This document shows positions 11,926-23,883 of a DNA stretch of 64,000 nucleotides, piece by piece. The stretch is taken from positions 795,312-859,311 of the forward strand of contig NW_003101663.1 in the NCBI RefSeq assembly GCF_000003855.2. The letters run 5' to 3'. This DNA is from Blastomyces gilchristii SLH14081. Taxonomy: Eukaryota; Ascomycota; Eurotiomycetes; Onygenales; Ajellomycetaceae. The stretch's first letter is position 1, and each line of letters opens with the position of its first letter. The notes under the pieces were generated by a model. That model ran no database searches, was not told the DNA's origin, and saw only the letters and a list, made by a program, of their open reading frames with translations. The position numbers and the translations under genes are program-made.

Positions 11926-13686
11926 TCATCACCGACCCATGATGCGATTAAGACCCAAGTAGATGGAAGCGATTCCGAAGGAGACTCGACGGCAACTTAT
12001 GTCCATACTCATCGCTGGCCCTGATGAAACGCTTCAATGTCTTATCATCTAAAAATACGACGTCACGTTCATTTTCTATTCTCTCTTTTCATCGTGAGCT
12101 ATAGCGTACCCACTTTTGCCTAGAGGTAGAGATTCTCCGCACCTAAATTTCAGCCACCTTTTATCGACCCAAACCTGCATTGTGTATTTGTCCTATACAC
12201 ATGTATCTGCCCTCACATTCCCCAAATAATGGAACCGGAAAAGAAAACAGAATCCTTTTCCTGGAATTCCCCCTCATCTCTCTACGGATGAACGATTTTC
12301 AGTGGCGCTTCATCAGCTACGTTTCCTACTGCCAACCCCAACCAAGACTTATCAGAAAACAAGGGAGTGGGATTTCATTTTGCCTTGAACGCGCCAATAA
12401 CCCGCCAACGAAGAGAGTTTCAAATCTTCTCCCCATCCGTCCTTCCCTGCTGGAAGCTTGAAACTGGCGACTGGTTGGCGGAGAGGGCGGAAAGGACGTC
12501 AGAGATATGGCGTAACCTCTTCTGGCGCTCTACTTACGTTTGTCATACATATATCTACATAATCTTTTTCCTATTTTTCCGTCGCTGGATCTCGAGATAC
12601 ATACAGGGATACAGGGAAAGGTTCCATGACCACGGTCATGATAGAGTCGGTATTTACGTTTTTTTGCGATATGCTGGTATTTGACTATTCTTTTCCTTCC
12701 TTTTTCATTCTTTTCCTTCCTTTTTCATTCTTTTCCATTATTTTCCGCTTTTATTCTTTATTATCTTGTCTATTTGTCGTCTCCCACCTCAGTCAACTGC
12801 TTTTGTGTATCCTCTGGATTTCGTCAGCATCCATTGGGGGAGCCTGGTTGCGGACAACAGGGTGGTGATTTCTCATCCTTCCCTTTTTTTTTCCCGTTTT
12901 ATTCTTTCATTACCCCTTCAACTTGAATAGCTGGCATAAATGTATATAGATATAAGTGTATACACACAGAGGTAAATAGACAGGTAAGTTTTTAGGTTAT
13001 ATTCTATTTAGTTGGGCTTTTGCATTCATGCTGCTAGAGCAGATCTCAATGGAGGTGCTCTGGATCAAGGGGGCTGGAGGATGATTAATTAGATGCGGAG
13101 GGTGAACTGATGATGGCGGTTTGGACAGTCACACAACACGGTCTTAGAACTTAACGTGACAAGAATACAGGCACAGGCACATTTCATTCTGCCTGAGACA
13201 CCAAACATGTTTCGCAGTTTAACATGTAGTTGTTTCGAATAAATTGGGGGAAAAAAAAGAAAAGAAAAAAAAAAAAAAAAGAAAAAAAAGAAATTAAATG
13301 AACATAAGAAAAAGACCTAGATCCCGTTTCGTTACGATCTATATATTCGCTCTCTTTCTTCTACTAGCGTACAACCCCCGTTGTTATGCGGACTTCTTTT
13401 CCATAAGCAAATTGTATATACCAAATATTTCATCCCGGTATGCGCCAACGAGGATAACAGGCTAGGCCTTATTAGAATTTAGCAGATGGTACACGGAGAA
13501 GGGAGTGTGTGGGTGGTTGAGGGAAATTGAGTGACGGCCGGGTTGGATATAATGAGATTTGTATTTGATGGTATAACGGTATATGGTATCACTATTTATT
13601 AGGTGTCCGTTAGAGAGCTGTTCCTTCAAGGATAAAAAGGTGGGAGAACGAGATAGGCCAGTGGGATGTAGGGACCAGGATCACAA
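11926..13686. other. Intergenic between convergent genes
   Basis: The NirA-like gene and the phosphatase converge here, so this is mostly 3' flank. It contains a tandem TTCCTTCC/TTTTTCATTC stretch (about 12690-12740) and an A-rich run near 13250-13300. No gene is supported. Confidence 0.5.
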
Positions 13687-15120
13687 TTAACAAGGTTGCA
13701 ATAACCGAAAAGAAAAACATACCAGAAAGTAATCAGCAACCGGTTTCTTCGCCGGCATCCCTCTTGTATCCTGCGCCGCCGCATCGAACACCCTATACCT
13801 CCTTCCAGGACCTAGTATCCCCCCCTGCTGACCTTGCTGCCTCATATCAGCAACAGCGCCAGCACTCCGTCCATAGTCGCCATTGCTCCTCGCAATTGTT
13901 CCCCCGTTGCTCACATCCTCACCCAGCTCCAATATTGCTGCCACATTGCCGCACCTGTAGCAATAATTCGGCGCAGACCAGACTGTCACAATGCCACCGT
14001 CGAACATCTCTTTGAACCCTTCCATGACGAGTTGATGTGCCCGCGCGATGAGCGAGAGGTCGTTTCTGTGGCTAAAATGCTTGACGATGTCACCTCCGAA
14101 GAGAAAGCCTGCTCCCCGTGGAGATAGACCCCAGCCTTCAATTTCGTCTGGATCGGACCAAAGAAGGTCGCACATGGCACCTTCGTGCGGCACTTCTTGT
14201 TTTCGGTCGATAAGGCGGATTTTATCGATGCTGTCCACCAGTGGGGACAGCCCGCCATGAACGCAAAAGACAGCACCGGTACTACTTCCAATACTGCCCA
14301 TGCTATCAGCTGTGGCTCCGGTGCCTGCGGGGCCAGATCTCCTGGGGGTACCGGTGGGTCCCGACGAAGATGGGTCCCTGGAGGGGGACACATCCCGAAT
14401 ATCAGTTGAGCTATCTTGTGAGTCGCCGTCGCTACCGCCGCCCCTTCGTCTATATGTCGAAAATGTAACTTCGCCTTTTGAATTCAACACTTCAGACTCC
14501 AGCTCTTCATCCCCAGTAGCCGTGGTGGATTGGGTGTGATCGTTTATCACGGGGCCTGATGGTTCCAATTCAGAGCTGGCACCCAATACCAATGCGCCCA
14601 AAGCCAAATAATCAAATACCTCGCAACAATAACGCCAAACATTAGCACTGCCATATTTCCGAATACATTCGTCGTAAAAACCATAAACGGTCGTGATCTG
14701 CCTCGATTCGTGATTACCACGAATCAAGGTTATGCGGTCAGGGTATCGAACTTTGAGACAAAGGAGGAGAAGGAAAGATTCGAGAGAGTAAAAGCCGCGA
14801 TCGACAAAATCGCCCATGAACAGATAATTCGTATCTGGCACATCACCGCCCACGCGGAATAATTCCATCAAATCATGAAACTGGCCGTGGATATCACCGC
14901 AGATGGTCACCGGCGCGTCGACGGAGACTACATTTCCCTCCTCGATGAGAATCTCGCGTGCTTTGTAGCAGAGTTCTCGCACTTCGTGTTCTGGGATAGG
15001 GCGGCAAGCGCGGAGCTGCGCGATAGCTCTAGACGCAAGAAATGGCTAGTCAGTAAAATGTTTTGATAGGTGGTGTTAGGAGACGGAGCTCCCTTCCACT
15101 GACTTGTCTAGATCACTCAT
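13687..15120 (-). CDS. pph3: Ser/Thr protein phosphatase PP4 catalytic subunit (PP2A-like)
   Basis: PP4 removes phosphates in DNA-damage and checkpoint signalling (gamma-H2A, Rad53 in yeast). Exon 1 is 15104-15120 (MSDLDK), intron 15029-15103, exon 2 15028-13687, total 452 aa. Metal and catalytic signatures are intact: GDIHGQ, GDFVDRG, GNHE, then [18 protein letters not shown] and [11 protein letters not shown]. The wording [25 protein letters not shown] and the tail KKPVADYFL point to PP4 rather than PP2A, PP6 or PPG1. A Ser/Gly/Thr-rich insert of about 100 residues separates the [12 protein letters not shown] segment from the FCVHGG motif; typical PP4 enzymes (about 307 aa) join these directly. 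After DYFL the frame runs eleven more codons, but a GTATGT donor directly follows Leu, so the real end may lie in an unidentified last exon. Confidence 0.9.
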
Positions 15121-17812
15121 GGTGAAACTTCCTCCGCGCACACAGAACGCACGCCCTAGCCACCCGCCTTCTCTTCTCCAACTAAACCGCTGGCGTTAAG
15201 AAGCGTACCAAGGGAGGCGGACCAGGTGGCGGAGGGCTTGCTGCAGTATCCAAGAAGCTGATGATCTAGCTTGGCGGGCGCGATGAGCTGACGGATCTGC
15301 GTGTTTAGGGCCACCGGGGAAACGAGCACTGGGTTATCTCAGTAGGACAATGAAGGTCATCTTCGTTAGAAAACTGTACTTGAGGGCGTTAATGAAGACT
15401 CTCGGGGAGGTGGTGTGTTTTTTGTCGTTCGGTCCCTCCCTCGTTGACAAAGGTTGTTTGAATGCGCTTGGGCTCCAAGAAGCGGAAGATCGCTAACTAA
15501 GCGCCCCACACGACAGTGTTATGTCAGCATGTCGCGCGGGTGTTGGCCTGTGCTCGACGCTCATCGAACTAGTAAGTATTGGTTATTTATTAAGAGCGTT
15601 TTATGGTAATGAGAAGTTCATTTCAATTGTTTAAAATCTAAAATATACATACTTACATATTAGAATACAAACTTCATAGAATTCCAATTTACCTGGAAGC
15701 GGCCACTTCTATTGGCCTGAGTTCAATTTACTCAGCTCATGCCAGCAACCACATCATACTAGCACTCCGTATCTGTCGTGTAATGCGCCGTAGCGCTCAA
15801 TTCTGAGATCAAGTTCTCAATGCAATTATGAACACGAGTTTCACATCCAGGATGAATACTTTCAGTCCGGGTAGAATATCACTTTGTTGCTTGCAGATGA
15901 CTCTACCGGGAATCAGAAGTGCGCACAAGGACGGTTGCGGAACGTCTTGCACGGTTTATACGGTGGGATGCCAGGGAAGACGAATTTTCGAAGAAATGAG
16001 AATGTCCACGGTGAAAATGTGGATATTATTTTCCTTATCACCGGCATGGGTCAACCCTGCATGCATGGGTCTAAATATAGATATTATTAGACTAAAGAAC
16101 TATCAATTGCGAATCATACCAGGAAAGGTAGAACATGTATCTCCCTCCATGTGCCATGTCAGCCGCAGAGCAGTCCGTTGTTGATGGGGCCACAACTATT
16201 AGAAGTGCTACAATATATGGGTCCTGTTGAGGATCTGAGGGAGTGACTATCTTTAACTTGAGTTTGAGTAGGGTACTGGTGGGCTTGCTATACCGCCATT
16301 TTGATGGGATGTCTTCTCACGACGTAGTCCGTGTATAACTAATAAATGCAGCGCCCGCATGGCTAAACGAATCTCCCTGAAGAAAGTACGAAGTTTGGCA
16401 ACACAGCGTTCATCGAAGCAAAACCCAGGACTTTGAATCAAAAGGAGAGTAGGAGAACAACAGCACAACAGGGCTGCAAATGGACATTCGGGAGCTGAAA
16501 GATCCCTATGAATAATGTACTCCCGCCCTGGATAATTTCTAAGGTCAAAAAGTCGTTAATTACTAAAAGCATCCAATTGTGCTATTAGGCATTCCAAACG
16601 TGGTGCTTCGAAAGAGCATCATAATAGCTCAACATTACGGTTTGTCCACAACAGAGGGTGAATGATCAGCTGTTCTCGACAGGAGAGTAGAGCAAGTTGA
16701 TTGATAGAAAAGACTGCAGTGTCTGCGACTGAGGTAGAACCATTGGAAGGCCGCCGAAGCCGAAACATCTACAGCACATTCATTCTTGCACTGTTCGCTA
16801 ACAGGGTCATGAATAAGCGCGTCCAGCATCCGGCATATTGGGACGGTCTTCACTATCTTCCTCCACACCTGCGTCCTATATACATAGAATGCGTAGATAT
16901 CGAGGAATACAGCTTTTTCCATCTGGTTTGCTTCAAAATAACATGAGGTGAGATCAGAGATAAGATAAGATTAGATCAACCACAGAAGCGACTCGCTTGG
17001 GGATCAGGTACAGTACAATAAAAAACCAGCCAAACATGTTCAACTACCAAAAAAGCTTCCGTCCTGCTCTCTCGCGTCGCTGTGCCTAGGTATATCTTAG
17101 ATACTGACCAAGGCAAGATAGACATATAAACTCTAAATCACGTATCTAACGAGATTTTTTGCAAACTACAAGTGTTTCTAAAGAGGTATTGGAGTGGAGC
17201 AGGAGAGAGATCCGGGTTGATATTGCAAGGTTTATCTCTCCAGAGGAAGTTAATCTGCAACCAGAGACTGGGAACCGCGCACAGATATCCATGGAAATAA
17301 TCTTTGGCTGGGGTCCTGCCACTTGTCTGTTCATTTCGAGAACGATCTCCAGCCCCGGGAGAGGTTCCTCGGCCAAGTCCGCCAAGTCTTTAACCACGTG
17401 AGAAAATAATCTGCGTGGTTTGATTGGCCATCGACATGACATAATTCCCGGCCGCCAGATCCCGCTCACACACTTTTCGGGATTGCTGATATTAGGCGCA
17501 AAAGAGGGCTACCAGTGTCCGATCGCGCCATTGAACAGTATGCCGATCTAAGAAATCCCGTCCGGACAGCCTAATGGATTTAAAGGTATGCAAGCCATTG
17601 TCCCTTTCAACATTGGGTCCCAACCCGCAGCCACTAACATTCTAAGTGCGCATCTTCCAGGGATAACAGAAAACGAACAAAAGAAAGGCATTTCGTACTA
17701 GCTGGGCTCCTCTCACGTCCCTCCCTCCCCACGGCCCCATGACGTCTACGCCCCTTTTGACATTACAATAACAAGGACGAAGTAACCTATTGGGCAAATT
17801 CCCTTTCCAACA
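15121..17812. other. Intergenic, divergent promoters
   Basis: This 2.7-kb gap lies between the phosphatase start (minus) and a plus-strand gene. A patch near 15590-15690 is AT-rich and a partial ACTCCGTAT motif lies near 15773. Small open frames are not convincing as genes. Confidence 0.45.
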
Positions 17813-18313
17813 ATGCCTCCTCATCTCCATCCGCGGTCACGCTCGACCGTCTCCCTCTTCACACTTACCCTCATGTCGTCTCTCGTCATTGTGGGCATAC
17901 CACATCTCTTCCCCTGCCCCGTGCCACGACACGCATACGCCGACTCCGAAATGATCATGTCCGCCGATGGACAGCAGAAGATGGTACGGAAACGAAGAAG
18001 AAAGCCTGTTGAAGCCCAGCCGGCCGGTGAAAGTGATGTGAATTCAACTATGATAAATACCACCCCACCTCGCACGATGAAGCCGGGGTATTCGTCACGA
18101 CGCCAACAAGAGGGACTTTTAGATGATGACATTGTGAAATTCCGGCAGATGGAAGAGGAGGCAAGGAATTTACAGAATGTTAAGAGGGAATGCCCCGTGC
18201 CGAAGCCCGGGGGTATGGTTGGGGAGCTGCTGGGTTTTAAGAATCAAGATCAGGGGAGAGGGAGAGATGGGATCCCAAGAGCGGACATTCCGGGGCGGGG
18301 GAACGGGTCTTGA
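17813..18313 (+). CDS. Small fungal protein with N-terminal hydrophobic segment (166 aa)
   Basis: I do not recognise a named family. Residues 12-34 are hydrophobic (a signal anchor or signal peptide), followed by a His-Ala-Tyr-Ala-Asp stretch that could be a cleavage site. A basic patch (VRKRRRK) is at about 57-63. A putative amphipathic helix (DDDIVKFRQMEEEARNLQNV) precedes a CPVPKPGGMVGELLGF motif at about 126-141, the most family-like segment. The last 20 residues are Gly/Arg-rich. The layout suggests a small protein anchored in an organelle or secretory membrane with a soluble tail; that is inference. No intron is needed. A promoter could lie in the 2.7-kb gap upstream. Confidence 0.6.
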   Translation: MPPHLHPRSRSTVSLFTLTLMSSLVIVGIPHLFPCPVPRHAYADSEMIMSADGQQKMVRKRRRKPVEAQPAGESDVNSTMINTTPPRTMKPGYSSRRQQEGLLDDDIVKFRQMEEEARNLQNVKRECPVPKPGGMVGELLGFKNQDQGRGRDGIPRADIPGRGNGS

Positions 18314-19833
18314 ATATTTGATTTATTAAAAAAAAAATTCATTGCAGGCAGGAGGAAGGATACTGTAACATATAGACATCGCGATATGCGGGATTGCATG
18401 TGGACCCTTGGATATGTCTTTATATGGCTTTGTTGGGCTTATTCTCTGCTCGTGTCTTTATTTATTTCGACCTTGAAATGGTGAATGGGTAAACATGGAT
18501 TGTATAGTTAAACATTTACATTGTATATTAATATTGCATTTACTGGGGACTGGAAGCCATGCAAGAACTCGAAAAGGCACGGTATTTTTTCCCCACTCTC
18601 TCACTCATCAGTGATTCTTCATCTCTAACCAAGCCCGCCCTACTGGTGATTTTTATATACTTAGACATTGCCTCCACCAATCTGCATCGACCCTAGCTTC
18701 TATTTTTAGAGTTCCCAACCAAAACTTGAAAATTTTGTGAACCGGTGTCCAATATCTGAATCTCCGAAGGATGGTCAAGCTTTCTCTTCGGGCGCACACG
18801 AAGAAGGGGGTGAGTTTCAGAGTTGAAGATGTCCAATTTCATTGGTGGTTTGTATGCCGAGTTCACCTGGGCAGACTTTGGCTTGCCGGAAACTGAGTCA
18901 AATGGCTGGGTTTGTTTTGGAGGAGACGTCATCAACACAGTCCGCTAAATAAGGCGGGAAGCCTTGTAGACAAAGCTATTGGGAGGTTTGTGTGCTCTTG
19001 TTCGCGCAGGATCTGGGATGGGGCATGAATTTCAACGCCAGCTACCGGTTAGCGCATCTAGCGGAAATGACCACGCTCGTAAGATGACGAAGCCTAAATA
19101 AGCTTCCATTCATGCTCTCGACTTTGAAATACGACGGAGCGCACAGTACGCCAGATGAAAAGAGGAATCAATCAACGGGTCCACTTGATAGGTGACGAAT
19201 CGATCTTGGTTTCCAATGCTGGATTTGGGATATCCTCGCAACAATTGGCAATTGGCGCCATCATGAGGGGGAGAAATGATCTCTCCATCGGCCAGAGTGC
19301 GCCCGAGACAAAATCTGAGGCCGAGACCTGAGGCTTGTTGCTGCCGGGTTGCTTGGGGGCTGTGCCATCTTCACCATCCCAGTCTGGATGAAAAACTGTC
19401 AAGGCCTTATTCTAACTTAGTCATTTAGGCGCTCGAATAAGCATAAATAAATCTATGCCTGCTCCCGACTCGCGCTCCGCGTGGAAAATTCAACTCTCAT
19501 TACAAACCAAGAGTGAAGTTTGTTTTGCGCTGGATGCAAATGAGACTAGCTAAATATCCAGTCCCACCTCAGTTCGTACAAATAAAGCGGCCAAGCCTGT
19601 AGCTCTTTCGCAGCTCATAAGCCTTATTCTTGTACCTGAGTCGTTGTCCACGACCGACAGCAACCTTTGGGATTCACCGAATGTGCAATTGAAACGTAAT
19701 TGTGCACTTTTCCCAGGAAAAGTCTACAAAACCGTTACACCCTTGAGATAGCAGCTTGAAAGCAGCCTGCGCTGCTTTGTCCAGCCGTCAGCCTCGTCTT
19801 GTTCGCTGAACTCAATTGATATCTCTCGAAATA
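18314..19833. other. Intergenic, no gene supported
   Basis: Two minus-strand frames (18693-18938, 81 aa; 19172-19402, 76 aa) could be exons of an unrecognised gene, but no splice pair joins them convincingly and neither resembles a known domain. The rest is ordinary flanking DNA. Confidence 0.4.
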
Positions 19834-20959
19834 ATGTATCAAATCCCACGGAAACCGGTGTTGTCTGCGACACAAGCCTCCCCAACAACTTCAATTTCAC
19901 CAATTGCTCCCCCCGAGAGTAATGAAGGTGACTCCTCAATCCACAGGCAATATTCAAGGTAGGCACTGAAAATGATTCCCGCCCTTTCCAGTGCCATTGT
20001 TAAAAGGTTGACTCTCGATATCTAGCGAAAACAGCAGCATCCAACCACATACCCCCGCACAAGCAGAGCTGTTCTCGACCCTTGAAGTCCCGACCAATGG
20101 ACCAGAAATCGCCTCAGGCTTTCCATATAACCAACGACTCTTCCAGTTGCATGTCAGCCCAGACGAATGGACGCAGTTCTGCGACGAGCTGGCGTACGCA
20201 GTGAGGCTTACACTTCTAGAAAAATGTGCTGTCTGGTCAGTGGGTGTTGGAGTTGGGATAGTCGCCACAGGTGCATTGGCTATCCTTGGGCCAATCCCCG
20301 CATACTATGCTGGAAAGAGCGTCAAAAAGAGTCGCGTGGCGAAGAAAGTGAGACGGAGTCAAAAGGGAAAAGGAGATCTTGAAGTAACACTGAACACCTG
20401 GAACGAGAATGTATTTCGAGACAAGGGCATCAGAATATGGCTCCGTTTACCTAGGCGCAAACAGGAGAAGCTGGAGCACAAGATGGAAAAGAGGGAAGGA
20501 AAAAAAATGAACAAAGAAGACGGCGACGACATCGGTGACGACGTTAACGGCAGCACACCTTCACTCTCCTCCAGAAGCAACCCTCACGCCGACTGCAGCC
20601 CCCTCAGCCGGTCATCTAACTCGAAACTAGGCTTCAAAGTTGAGCCGAAGGAATCGATGGCTGCAAGGAACAAGCGAGAGAAGCTGGAGGCGAAACGGTT
20701 GGAAACACATTATACATTAATGGTGGAGGATATCAGAAAACCTATTGGCGAAGAAGAATTACTTCAGATTGGTGTTATAGAAGTCGAAGAGCCTGAAAGT
20801 GCCCGCTCCTCAGCTTCATCTCCAGTATCTTCTCGAGGGGATCCACCCGACTATGACTCTACTACGGATAGTCGCGGCTCAGTAGCAGAGCTAGAAGAAA
20901 CATGTCTTCCTACGGGAGTCGTGCTACCCTCCCGAGGTGTCTATGAGCTTGCATCGTGA
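19834..20959 (+). CDS. Putative membrane-associated protein of unknown function (352 aa)
   Basis: Exon 1 is 19834-19958, intron 19959-20025 (GTAGGC to TCTAG), exon 2 20026-20959; the join is in phase and gives 352 aa. The spliced protein contains FPYNQRLFQLHVSPDEWTQFC, then one or two hydrophobic segments (CAVWSVGVGVGIVATGALAILGPIPAYY, split here only for description) around residues 125-152, followed at once by a Lys/Arg-rich stretch (SVKKSRVAKKVRRSQKGKG). A TWNENVFRDKGI motif, a charged low-complexity linker and a second conserved-looking stretch (EPKESMAARNKREKLEAKR) follow. The pattern is that of a fungal protein with a hydrophobic hairpin and a disordered cytosolic tail. I cannot assign a function. 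Confidence 0.65.
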
Positions 20960-21584
20960 GCACTAAGGCCGAGCGTTTCTTTGCTTTATGACAGGGGAGT
21001 TTAGGAACCATGATACCATTGTCTTCTTCTTTTTTCTTTTTCTTTTTTTCTTTTTATAATGAAACGGACGTATTTGGGCAAAACATGAATGATATTCCCC
21101 CAACTCTTCTCCATTTCTCTTCTTTCTAATTCTCTTTTCTCTCGGTTTATTTTCCACACGCTATCCAATGGGCTTCTATGCCGGCGAATAGTATTAAGTT
21201 GGCTCCTATTGTCGAGTTCCTGGAGAGTTTCTACATCAAGTATTCTCCTTGCCCTTTAATGTAAGCAATGAAAATTCATAATTATAATCTTCGAGAAATA
21301 GATAAATAAATTAAGTTTCTGTTCATTACTCCCAGTAGGTGTGCAAAGTAGCTGGGAGCATGAGCACCATAGCATAGCGGGATGCCTGCGCTAAATATTT
21401 GGCTGAGTAATCTGTCATGCTGCCAACGTGAAACGCGGCGCCCGATGAAGCTGCGGTGATTCCCGAAATATGACAGGTTAGAACGAAAGAGTTGGAAAGA
21501 TAGTAGAGAGAATTCGCGGCAAGGAGAAATGCTGAGTGTTGAATTTATTTTCCCGACAGGAGCTCAACACGCCCACACCGAAAC
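20960..21584. other. Intergenic upstream of ALG3
   Basis: This 625-bp gap between two same-strand genes holds a TTTTC-rich tract (about 21025-21055) and an AT-rich patch near 21280. No gene is seen. Confidence 0.5.
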
Positions 21585-23028
21585 ATGAACATCTATGAAC
21601 GCGCCGTCGACCTTGCTACGAATCCAAAATACTCAAAATGGATCTGGCCATTGCTTCTGCTCGCAGAGGTTTTCCTCTGCACAGTCATTGTTTGGAAAGT
21701 CCCGTGTATGTATCAAAAACGCATAAATGGAGCATGCGGTTAGGAACGACAGCTTACCTCTTTTTCCCATCGCAACAGACACGGAGATAGACTGGTCAAC
21801 GTACATGCAACAGGTATCACTATTTTTGTCCGGTGAACGAGATTACGCCCTCATTAAGGGTTCCACGGGACCGCTTGTCTACCCTGCCGTACACGTCTAC
21901 ATCTACTCGGCCCTCTATCACATCTGCGACGATGGCAGGGACATCGCCTTTGCACAGGTCATATTTGCGATTCTATATCTCGCGACGTTGGTGATTGTGA
22001 TGTGGAGCTATCGCTCTGCAGGGGCGCCGCCATATCTATTGCCTCTGCTTGTGTTATCGAAGAGACTTCATAGTATATTCCTTTTACGGCTATTCAACGA
22101 TGCAGTTGCGACCTTTTTCCTGTGGGCGGCTATTTTGATGCTACAGAGGAGACAGTGGGCTGTGGGCGTTGTATTGTGGTCAATGGGTGTAGGGGTTAAA
22201 ATGACCGTGCTACTTGTCGCACCAGCTATTGCAGTGATTGTGGTGCTGGGTGCTGGTATCATTAAAGCTGCTGGCTCTGGTGTAACGGCGTTGTTACTAC
22301 AGGTATGTTTCCCAACTTACGGCTGGAAGTTACCCATACGAAGGCTACTTTAACTACCCATTGAAAGAGGCTATTGCGGATGCGACAAGTCTCCATTTTT
22401 TGCGACTAACAAGAGCTATATATAGGTGCTTTTTGCAGTCCCGTTTCTTCAAGACCATCCCAGCAGCTATATATCAAGAGCGTTCGAATTCACGCGGCAA
22501 TTCCTTTTCACGTGGACGGTAAACTGGCGATTCGTTGGTGAAGATGTCTTTCTCTCCAAATCCTTTGCACTTGCACTGCTGGTTGTGCATGCATCGATAC
22601 TTGGGGCATTTTTCGTATTTCGTTGGATTGCCCCATCAAACACGAGTTTAACACAGTTTATCAACAACATTGCCCGTGGAAAACAGTCGCCAACCCAAAT
22701 CACAAGCTCCTTCATTGCCACGACCATGTTAACCTCTCTTGCGATAGGGCTCCTCTGCGCCCGCAGCTTGCACTATCAGTTTTTCGCTTATCTTTCGTGG
22801 GCAACGCCTTTCCTTCTCTGGAAATCTGGATTCCACCCGTTGCTTATTTACTTGCTTTGGACCGCGCAAGAATGGGCTTGGAACGTCTATCCAAGCACAA
22901 CTATAAGCTCGATCACTATTGTCGCGTGCCTTGCAATACAGGTTCTTGGGTCATTTTTGAATGGGTTCGAGCGCGTGCCAAAAAGAACACAAGGATTAAA
23001 AGGTGGCCTGGCTATGAGTAGACGATGA
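21585..23028 (+). CDS. alg3: ALG3: Dol-P-Man:Man5GlcNAc2-PP-Dol alpha-1,3-mannosyltransferase
   Basis: ALG3 adds the first luminal mannose, from dolichyl-phosphate-mannose, to the lipid-linked N-glycan precursor in the ER membrane. Exons are 21585-21705, 21779-22302 and 22426-23028, in phase, 415 aa, a normal ALG3 length. The ALG3-specific [13 protein letters not shown] motif is made by joining exons 1 and 2 across a split Tyr codon; it is followed by [14 protein letters not shown] and by [13 protein letters not shown], both characteristic. Many hydrophobic segments run to the C terminus, and the segment [17 protein letters not shown] is conserved late in the family. The ATG at 21585 gives the expected short cytosolic N-terminus. 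The gene converges with the EIF1AD-like gene, with only 156 bp between stop codons. Confidence 0.95.
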
Positions 23029-23184
23029 GATGGTGACGGACCGGTCGATGTATGCGATTAACCTTCACGATCCAAAAATCCTCCTGTGCGGTAGTCCTCC
23101 AACCCAAAATGGCCTACACAGCTTTGATCAGGGTTACGAGACAAAAGCTCTATCGCCCTGGAAATCATGCGGACTGGAATACCA

Positions 23185-23655
23185 CTAGTCCTGATCATCA
23201 TCATCATCATCTGAAGGCGGCAACTTGCCCGTAATTGAATCTTCATCATCCTCCCTCGAGGGCTTTGCAAATTCCTTTGGCCTGAACAATACGATCAGCG
23301 AGAGCACACATTATTGGCATGCGTGAAAAGATGGGATAACAAACCAATAAGACGCTTTCCGCCATGCCTTTTCATCTCTGACAATGTTTATGATTTCCCC
23401 AGACAATTTGTTCCCCCTCTCCTCAAGCGCATCCATGTCGACAAGCACATAGGAGCCCCGCTTGACCCAGATCGTCGAACGAAATTTTGCCGCCAGCTCT
23501 ACTAATATGCTCTCTTTAGAGGGTAGCTCTACAGAGTAGATATTATTTCCCGTGGCCCTGACCACTTTGGCGATTTTCTGACTATCCGTCAATGAATCCG
23601 GTGCAACTAAAGTTTCCTCTACTGTCGCTAGTAGTTTTCTTCTTGGAGGGGCCAT
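23185..23655 (-). CDS. EIF1AD-like S1/eIF1A-domain protein (135 aa)
   Basis: It resembles the eIF1A-domain protein EIF1AD (haponin), an OB-fold protein linked in animals to ribosome biogenesis and RNA binding. Exon 1 is 23345-23655 and exon 2 23185-23281, with intron 23282-23344 (GTTTGT to TTCAG) splitting a Trp codon. The OB-fold core reads KVVRATGNNIYSVELP then FRSTIWVKRGSYVLVDM, matching the RVLRTPGNNLHEVE and IWIKRGDFLIVD blocks of the family. The tail carries WPKEFAKP and ends in an Asp run coded by GAT repeats. The open frame extends 76 codons further upstream to an ATG at 23883, but the family normally starts at MAPPRRKLL, so that start was chosen. ALG3 ends 156 bp away on the other strand. 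Confidence 0.85.
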
Positions 23656-23883
23656 CTCGAAATGACTTTTTCCACGTAAAGGAGTTTCTTTGGATTGCAA
23701 GTTATTGTTACGCTGCGCTGTTGGTTTCGCTAGATTGCGGTTGATGTTTGTTTTGAATGTGGTCTGCAAATTTATGCTGCTCATGGAAACGTTGGAGGGG
23801 TGGTCAAGTTGTGTATCACGTGATCTTTGAATCCGGCCACCGTGCCGAGGATTTATCTCAGCATGCTCAGCCTCTCTTCTCAA

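Noticed and set aside
18693..19402. Two minus-strand frames as exons of one gene
   Set aside because: No donor/acceptor pair joins them in phase and no conserved domain is seen.
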